Shown here one piece after another: positions 59,364 to 64,000 of a DNA stretch of 64,000 bases. A program made the position numbers and the translations under genes. The stretch covers positions 18,158 through 82,157 of the forward strand of contig CALFCF010000040.1 of NCBI GenBank assembly GCA_937951345.1, written 5' to 3'. The stretch comes from an uncultured Granulosicoccaceae bacterium (GTDB taxonomy: Bacteria; Pseudomonadota; Gammaproteobacteria; Granulosicoccales; Granulosicoccaceae). Numbering within the stretch: the stretch's first letter is position 1; every line of letters begins with the position of its first letter. The notes beneath the pieces were generated by a model. The model was not told the origin of the DNA, did not search any database, and saw only the letters and a program-made list of their open reading frames with translations.

Positions 59364-60599
59364 ATGCAAACTTTTCTTGTCGGTGGCGCTGTGCGGGATC
59401 AACTGCTCGGCCTCGAGGTAGTCGAACGCGACTGGGTCGTTGTCGGCAGCACCCCCGAGGCGATGGAAGCAGCGGGTTACCGCGCTGTCGGCCGGGATTT
59501 TCCGGTGTTTTTGCATCCCGACACCCACGAAGAGTATGCGCTCGCCCGCACCGAACGTAAGACAGCACCCGGCTACCGGGGTTTCACCGTACATGCTGCA
59601 CCCGACGTGACGCTGGAGGAGGATCTGGAACGCCGTGATCTGACGATCAATGCCATCGCTCAAACCGCAGAGGGTGCAATCATCGATCCGTTCAATGGCT
59701 CTGCCGACCTGCAAAACAAAATTTTGCGCCACGTATCACCCGCATTTGCCGAAGATCCCGTGCGCATTCTGCGTGTTGCACGTTTTGCAGCTCGTTTTGC
59801 AAACCACGGGTTCCGGATAGCCCCTGAAACTCAGCAAATGATGCAGCAAATGGTGGACTCAGGTGAAGCAGATGCGCTGGTACCGGAACGTGTATGGAAA
59901 GAAATGGAAAAAGCATTCGGTTACGACTCACCACAGGTATTTATTAAAACGCTACGCGATACCGGAGTGCTTAAAGTCATATTGCCGGAGGTTGATGCGT
60001 TATTCGGTGTACCGCAACCGGCTACCTATCACGCCGAGGGAGACAGCGCGGTACACACGTTGATGGTAATCGAAGAAGCAGCAAAGTTAGCGCAGCACAG
60101 AAGTAAAAACAGCGCCAGTGAAATTGTATTTGCTGCCTTGTGCCATGATCTCGGCAAAGCACTAACACCACAGGAAAACTGGCCCTCTCACCATGATCAT
60201 GAAAATCTCGGTGTACCTGCCGTGACGGCGTTGTGCGATCGGCTGCGAGTACCGAACAGCTTCCGCAATCTGGCGCTCAAGTCCTGTCGCTATCACCTGC
60301 ATTGCCATCGAGCGAAAGAACTGAAAGCGACAACCATGGTGAAAACACTGTCGGGACTTGACGCTTTGCGAAAACCACAGCAATTCGAAGAGTTTTTACT
60401 GGTCTGTGAAGCCGATGCACGCGGTCGCATACCGTCAGTTACCGATTACCCCCAGGCGGAGTCGATGAAAAAGGCTGCACAGGCTGTGCGCGAGGTAGAT
60501 GCCGGAGCGATTTCCGCCTCAGCAGATGACAAATCGAAAATTAGCGATCTGATATACAACGCGCGCGTCAAAGCAGTTAAACAGGCATGCGGGCGCTAG
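59364..60599 (+). CDS. cca: CCA tRNA nucleotidyltransferase with HD domain
   Basis: Cca adds or repairs the CCA end of tRNAs. The 411-residue protein matches the E. coli enzyme throughout: LVGGAVRDQLLGL at 5-17, VGRDFPVFLHP, ALARTERKT, ERRDLTINAIA and ILRVARFAARFA. The HD phosphohydrolase motif is CHDLGKALTP. The first catalytic acidic pair reads E21-R-D23 where E. coli has D21 and D23, a conservative Asp-to-Glu change. It lies divergently from the lipoprotein gene. Confidence 0.97.
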   Translation: MQTFLVGGAVRDQLLGLEVVERDWVVVGSTPEAMEAAGYRAVGRDFPVFLHPDTHEEYALARTERKTAPGYRGFTVHAAPDVTLEEDLERRDLTINAIAQTAEGAIIDPFNGSADLQNKILRHVSPAFAEDPVRILRVARFAARFANHGFRIAPETQQMMQQMVDSGEADALVPERVWKEMEKAFGYDSPQVFIKTLRDTGVLKVILPEVDALFGVPQPATYHAEGDSAVHTLMVIEEAAKLAQHRSKNSASEIVFAALCHDLGKALTPQENWPSHHDHENLGVPAVTALCDRLRVPNSFRNLALKSCRYHLHCHRAKELKATTMVKTLSGLDALRKPQQFEEFLLVCEADARGRIPSVTDYPQAESMKKAAQAVREVDAGAISASADDKSKISDLIYNARVKAVKQACGR

Positions 60600-60610
60600 C
60601 GAATTAAAAT

Positions 60611-60630
60611 ATCCGAATACACGTTCGGAT
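60611..60630. terminator. Hairpin between convergent cca and DUF3179 genes
   Basis: ATCCGAA (60611-60617) and TTCGGAT (60624-60630) form a 7-bp stem with a 6-nt loop, flanked by A/T-rich sequence on both sides. It is a plausible bidirectional terminator. Confidence 0.5.
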
Positions 60631-60676
60631 AGAAATTATTAAACAAAGCGGTTAAAAGGTATCGCTTTCGGAAAGA

Positions 60677-61864
60677 TCACTGTCCGTAAATTGCCGCGTC
60701 CGGATCAAAAGCCAGCCAGGCAAATGAAAAATGCACCCCGCGGTCAATCTGCTCAAGTCGTGCACCTTTTAAATCACCCTCAATTGAGTGCCCCAATGCA
60801 TTCCAGACACTACCGGTTTGCTTATCGACAACCTGTTCATTTCTTATTTCAAAGGTCAGTTGTTCACCGTTGTGCTTTGCATTAAACGCAGCAGCTACCG
60901 GTATTTCACGCGAATAAGCGATAGTGCCTTCATCAAGTGCCGATGCCGCTGTACCTGTGGCAATAACAACAACCGGCCCGTTCTTGCCCTGCATTTCGAT
61001 TAACGGCTTTTGCTCCAGGCTTGTTAACGGCACCAGCTGATGACCGGACTCAACAGGAATACTAAGCACGCGTTCCATCGCCGGTAGCCGTGAATCAATC
61101 TCACCACGGTAAAGAATTGGTATGCCGTTTTTCGCATCGTACCCGGCGTAGGGGTTGTTACCATAGTTTCGCTGAAAACCGGTCTCGACGGACAACACCT
61201 CACCCTTATCAAACGCTTCACGAAATGTGGCGAAAGAAACAATCTGCGACGGCAGTTGTTTCAGCTTTGTATCCGCATACTCACCGATAATGCCCTTACC
61301 GGTAAATTGTTGCCACCAGGATTCTGTCTGACGGTCATACATAATAAGGTCACTCTTGCGTAACCGGCCGGTCGTACCAAAATCCAGAATCTCACCTTCG
61401 ACTTCGCGTTCAAAAACTATAGACGCGTTGCACAACGGACAAAACGTAACACTTACCGGCTTACCACCGACGGTGTCGTTAACTATTTCGTGGTACATCA
61501 GAATCTGCAAGGGATAAGCTCTCGCTTTACCTTCGTGTTCAAATGCCACAACCGGTTCGTTGTCAGCAAGCCATGATGCAGCGTCTGCATAACTGACAAA
61601 AGCCGGTTTATCAATCGCCGGAATACCGTCTTTGCGCGGGCCACCGGAGAGTATTTCATCCGGATCGACCGTCATGATGTCGAAGTTGGTTAACTTCCAT
61701 TCAGATGTTTTCAGGCGTTGCAAACTATCTGCATAAGCGGTGAATGATAAACCGGCGCCGATCAATACAAACGCAACAGCCAGAAAATACCGGAGAAGGT
61801 CGAAACGAATTTCACCATTGGTAGCAGTCAAATCAGATTGAACGTTGTTGTTCAGATTGTGCAT
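60677..61864 (-). CDS. DUF3179-domain protein
   Basis: A 395-residue protein with a membrane anchor or signal helix at about 17-33 followed by the DUF3179 domain. FEHEGKARAYPLQILMYHEI in part, VSVTFCPLCNAS with two Cys, FGTTGRLRKSDLIMYDRQTESWW and the C-terminal part are all family-specific. The Cys-Pro-Leu-Cys pair resembles a metal or redox site. Function is unknown; the gene is common in marine bacteria. I start at the ATG at 61864; a longer frame opens at 61903. Confidence 0.88.
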   Translation of the reverse strand: MHNLNNNVQSDLTATNGEIRFDLLRYFLAVAFVLIGAGLSFTAYADSLQRLKTSEWKLTNFDIMTVDPDEILSGGPRKDGIPAIDKPAFVSYADAASWLADNEPVVAFEHEGKARAYPLQILMYHEIVNDTVGGKPVSVTFCPLCNASIVFEREVEGEILDFGTTGRLRKSDLIMYDRQTESWWQQFTGKGIIGEYADTKLKQLPSQIVSFATFREAFDKGEVLSVETGFQRNYGNNPYAGYDAKNGIPILYRGEIDSRLPAMERVLSIPVESGHQLVPLTSLEQKPLIEMQGKNGPVVVIATGTAASALDEGTIAYSREIPVAAAFNAKHNGEQLTFEIRNEQVVDKQTGSVWNALGHSIEGDLKGARLEQIDRGVHFSFAWLAFDPDAAIYGQ

Positions 61865-62076
61865 GCGCAGCGCCCGGCAAAAAAGATCTGCTAACGCTAC
61901 CACATACCTATGGATAGAGCCGTGTGCGCCTAAAAATCCGCTGCACAGTCAACACAAATCCTGAGTCAGAACCTGACACACACACCCACGATGATAAGAG
62001 GTCTGAAATTAATGGAATGCTACCTGCAACAACGCAGCTGATAACCGGGTCTCAGGCCAGGATATCGGGCAAAAAA

Positions 62077-62106
62077 GATATAACGGAGGTGGATATAACG
62101 GAGGTG
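62077..62106. repeat. 15-bp tandem repeat, two copies
   Basis: GATATAACGGAGGTG occurs at 62077-62091 and 62092-62106 with a partial third copy (GATAT) after it. It lies just downstream of the VanZ-like gene, on the side of its 3' end, in sequence without a credible gene. Confidence 0.9.
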
Positions 62107-62114
62107 GATATCGA

Positions 62115-62597
62115 TCAGGCCAGCGACGCTGATCCGTCTGCAGTGTTCGATCGAGGTATCCAAGCCATACAGGTGTTTTCAAACCACTCCAGAATACGCC
62201 CCATCCAGGTATAGGCAAGCGCCCAAGCCAACACAATACCGGAGGTGTTAGCGATCATATCAAGGACTTCAAAGCGCCGACTCGGTACCTGACCCTGGAT
62301 GTATTCAATACCAACACCCATCAGCACGAAACCGATTGCAAGTAAAAGACGTGTCTTGTCGCGCCTGAAAATCTGAGCAAACCAGCCCATCAACAAACCA
62401 TAAGCTGCTACGTGAAGCAGTTTGTCATGTAGCAAAAACTTTTTGACTTCCGCTGGAACAGATATCACCGACAGGAAGCTGATACAAAGCACCAGCATCA
62501 GCCCTATAACGAGCCATAGCGGTGCGAACCTGAGATGACGAGAAGCCAGCGAGTTGGCAGGCAGTAATGAAAATTGCAAAGGTCTTACCTCATACAA
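62115..62597 (-). CDS. VanZ-like membrane protein
   Basis: A 160-residue protein with four predicted helices (about 25-48, 62-78, 86-104 and 118-138). LLHDKLLHVAAYGLLMGWF contains the D-K-x-x-H pattern typical of the VanZ family, and GVGIEYIQGQVPSRRFEVLDMIAN carries the conserved E-x-x-Q and D-x-x-N elements. Function in most bacteria is unknown; it is not evidence of glycopeptide resistance. The start appears to be a TTG at 62597 with no clear ribosome-binding site. Confidence 0.85.
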   Translation of the reverse strand: MYEVRPLQFSLLPANSLASRHLRFAPLWLVIGLMLVLCISFLSVISVPAEVKKFLLHDKLLHVAAYGLLMGWFAQIFRRDKTRLLLAIGFVLMGVGIEYIQGQVPSRRFEVLDMIANTSGIVLAWALAYTWMGRILEWFENTCMAWIPRSNTADGSASLA

Positions 62598-62694
62598 ACC
62601 GGAGGCGTGACGACCGGTTTGCGCTGTTTTAGTTTTATTGTTTTACACAGCACAGGAATTATCGGTCAGTAGCACCTGTTATTTAGTGCAGAGT

Positions 62695-63027
62695 CTACAG
62701 CTTCACAATAATGAAGACTACAGCGGTAAGGACTAGCGCGAGAATCAGGTGGCCGATACCCGAAATTCTCAACAAATGGTAACGACCCAGCTTTCGATGA
62801 TGTGAGAACAGGATCACACAAAGACTGTATAGCGAGATACCACCACCCACCCACAGCGCCACATCAAGCGCCTCGAGCGACCAATTAAGCTTGTCCCTGC
62901 CTTCCAGAATCAGCCCCGTCAGTGCGTAGACGAGAAAAAAACCACTCATCACAACCGGAACTATGAGCAATGTAAACTCGATTACCGGATGGACACGCCT
63001 GGGTGCAGAATCGCTGGAAACTGTCAT
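62695..63027 (-). CDS. Small membrane protein of unknown function
   Basis: A 110-residue protein with three predicted helices (about 17-39, 52-70 and 86-108) and a short basic loop (HHRKLGRYH). I do not recognise the family. It is upstream of the VanZ-like gene on the same strand with 97 bp between them and could share its transcript. The ATG at 63027 is a clear start. Confidence 0.65.
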   Translation of the reverse strand: MTVSSDSAPRRVHPVIEFTLLIVPVVMSGFFLVYALTGLILEGRDKLNWSLEALDVALWVGGGISLYSLCVILFSHHRKLGRYHLLRISGIGHLILALVLTAVVFIIVKL

Positions 63028-63200
63028 GATCGAATATTAGTCACTTAGCGCGCAATGCGCTAACGAAAGATTAGCGCCGGAATACAGATGAAACAACCGG
63101 GCATCCGCGTCACGGACTTTTACTCAGTGCCTGCTTGGTCAGATCTATTCGTCACTTTTAAGATTTATAAACGAATGAGTCCCTCACCGTGCAGGAGAAC

Positions 63201-63345
63201 TAAGGAACCTAAGATTTATCGCCTGCGTTGCCAGGGCTGCGTTGATATTCGGCTCAAAATGCTCATGTATGCGCATATACACTGCGCTTTTTCGCCAAAT
63301 TCGCCTTGCCTTGCCTGCCTCGCCTAATAAATCAGAGGTTCCTTA
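63201..63345. mobile_element. MITE-like element B with inverted ends
   Basis: TAAGGAACCT (63201) and AGGTTCCTTA (ending 63345) begin a 19-bp inverted repeat that matches at 17 positions. The outermost TA on each side may be a TA target duplication. The 145-bp element contains repeats of TTGCC/GGC and encodes nothing. It is unrelated to element A and is the only copy I see in the window. The remaining sequence between 63028 and 63468 holds no gene. Confidence 0.75.
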
Positions 63346-63468
63346 ATGCGTCACTGACGCTGTTTCACTTAAAATAGAGCTATCGGTGTAACAAAATCAC
63401 ACACAACTGATAATTTTCGAAAACCAACGGTTTGTATACCGCCCGATAAATACCAGGGATAAACACTT

Positions 63469-63864
63469 ATGAAACACCTTAATCATAGTCATCTACGTTC
63501 ACTCGCTGCGCATGTATTAGCGATATTGATTGCTGTGTTTGCCATCGTGCCTGCCTTGGCAGGTGAAGCTGATGTTATCAATGCGACGATACACAAGGTC
63601 GGTCGCGATGAATTCCGTATCAACGCAACGCTCGAACACGCGGATACCGGCTGGGATCACTATGCCAACAAATGGGAGGTATTTGATACCGAAGGTAATT
63701 TGCTCGGTACACGCGTACTTCATCACCCACATGTCGACGAACAACCCTTCACGCGCAGCCTGACATTGACGATTCCGAAAGATATTAGCGAGGTCATTAT
63801 CCGCGCCGGTGATTCCGTTCACGAAGCAGGTGGCAAGGAATTTACACTGATCGTACCGCACTAG
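63469..63864 (+). CDS. Secreted protein of unknown function
   Basis: A 131-residue protein with a signal peptide (hydrophobic about 15-31, cleavage near ALA/GE at 31). The mature part has two beta-rich halves: INATIHKVGRDEFRINATLEH, GWDHYANKWEVFDTEGN, RVLHHPHVDEQPFTRSL and a closing EFTLIVPH. The His/Pro-rich HHPHVDEQPFTR block looks conserved and could bind metal. The stop codon TAG lies within the CTAG end of a MITE-like element, so the insertion defines the C-terminus. I do not know the family's function. Confidence 0.75.
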   Translation: MKHLNHSHLRSLAAHVLAILIAVFAIVPALAGEADVINATIHKVGRDEFRINATLEHADTGWDHYANKWEVFDTEGNLLGTRVLHHPHVDEQPFTRSLTLTIPKDISEVIIRAGDSVHEAGGKEFTLIVPH

Positions 63865-64000
63865 CCTGCTCTATTCATGAAGGGTTCGCCACCAGAGTCT
63901 GGCTACCTAAGCAGGTCGCTCGATTGAGCGAAATTCGTAGAAATCTACGGGTTGAGCTCAATCGAGTGAGCTGCGACGGCAGACGGGCACTGGGGGTGAA
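63861..64000. mobile_element. MITE-like element A, reverse-oriented copy cut by window end
   Basis: These 140 bp are the reverse complement of 8811-8950 with only two mismatches, starting at the same CTAG. The rest of the element lies beyond the window. The first four bases overlap the stop codon of the secreted-protein gene. Confidence 0.95.

Noticed and set aside
61924..62214. A 96-residue plus-strand frame with a DITEVDITEV repeat
   Set aside because: The repeat results from the 15-bp tandem duplication, and the frame overlaps the VanZ-like gene.
62115..62597. Glycopeptide-resistance gene suggested by the VanZ name
   Set aside because: VanZ-like domains are widespread membrane proteins; no other resistance genes are present.
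63088..63327. A 79-residue plus-strand frame near the window end
   Set aside because: Half of it lies inside MITE-like element B and it shows no protein-like pattern.

Overview
The window looks like the chromosome of a free-living, probably marine, gammaproteobacterium of moderate GC content. Nearly all recognisable genes have gammaproteobacterial character. The stretch from about 1 to 15.4 kb keeps the gene order I recall around the twitching-motility loci of Pseudomonas aeruginosa: pilI-pilH-pilG, gshB, a tonB-like gene, yqgE, ruvX, pyrR-pyrB-pyrC', then pilU-pilT divergent from yggS-proC-yggT. A transaldolase gene sits between yggS and proC. No rRNA, tRNA, CRISPR array, prophage or complete insertion sequence is visible.

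Layout. (1) 0-15.4 kb: chemosensory and pilus-retraction genes, glutathione synthesis, de novo pyrimidine synthesis with a dihydroorotase homologue that has lost its metal-binding HxH, and proline synthesis. (2) 15.8-23.4 kb: an HU-like protein with a Lys/Ala-rich tail, then type II secretion genes gspC, gspD, gspE and gspF without the pseudopilin genes. (3) 23.5-31.2 kb: PPK2 polyphosphate kinase, a CopD-like membrane protein, L-serine dehydratase, a secreted trypsin-like protease, two Slp-type outer-membrane lipoproteins (one with a Gly/Tyr/Arg-rich tail) and a long gene-poor stretch. (4) 31.6-45.3 kb: TypA/BipA, a three-gene TRAP transporter, and a minus-strand block of a GlcG-like protein, a 3-hydroxyisobutyrate-dehydrogenase-type enzyme, an MFS carrier and an EthD-like small protein. 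Two EamA exporters, a second MFS carrier and a DUF2461 protein follow. (5) 45.4-56.9 kb: ZapE, a PilZ protein overlapping a MotA-like membrane protein, a YgjP-type metallopeptidase, a Na+/H+ antiporter, a MAPEG protein, a hybrid histidine kinase, an aminotransferase, a fructosamine-kinase-like protein, YbaK and nicotinate phosphoribosyltransferase. (6) 57-64 kb: an NDUFA9-like protein, a PF10023-type lipoprotein peptidase, CCA-adding enzyme, a DUF3179 protein, a VanZ-like protein and small membrane or secreted proteins.

Mobile and repeat DNA. The most distinctive non-coding signal is a small MITE-like element of about 241 bp with CTAG at both ends. One complete copy lies at 8702-8950, a reverse-oriented copy runs off the right edge from 63861, and a solo end lies at 29165-29198. 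The two larger copies abut genes so closely that they contain the stop codons of those genes. A second, unrelated element with inverted ends lies at 63201-63345.

I see no clearly new multi-gene system. The best leads are the stop-codon-donating MITE, the PilZ/MotA-like pair, the pseudo-dihydroorotase, the tailed HU and Slp proteins, and several conserved-looking small proteins of unknown function.
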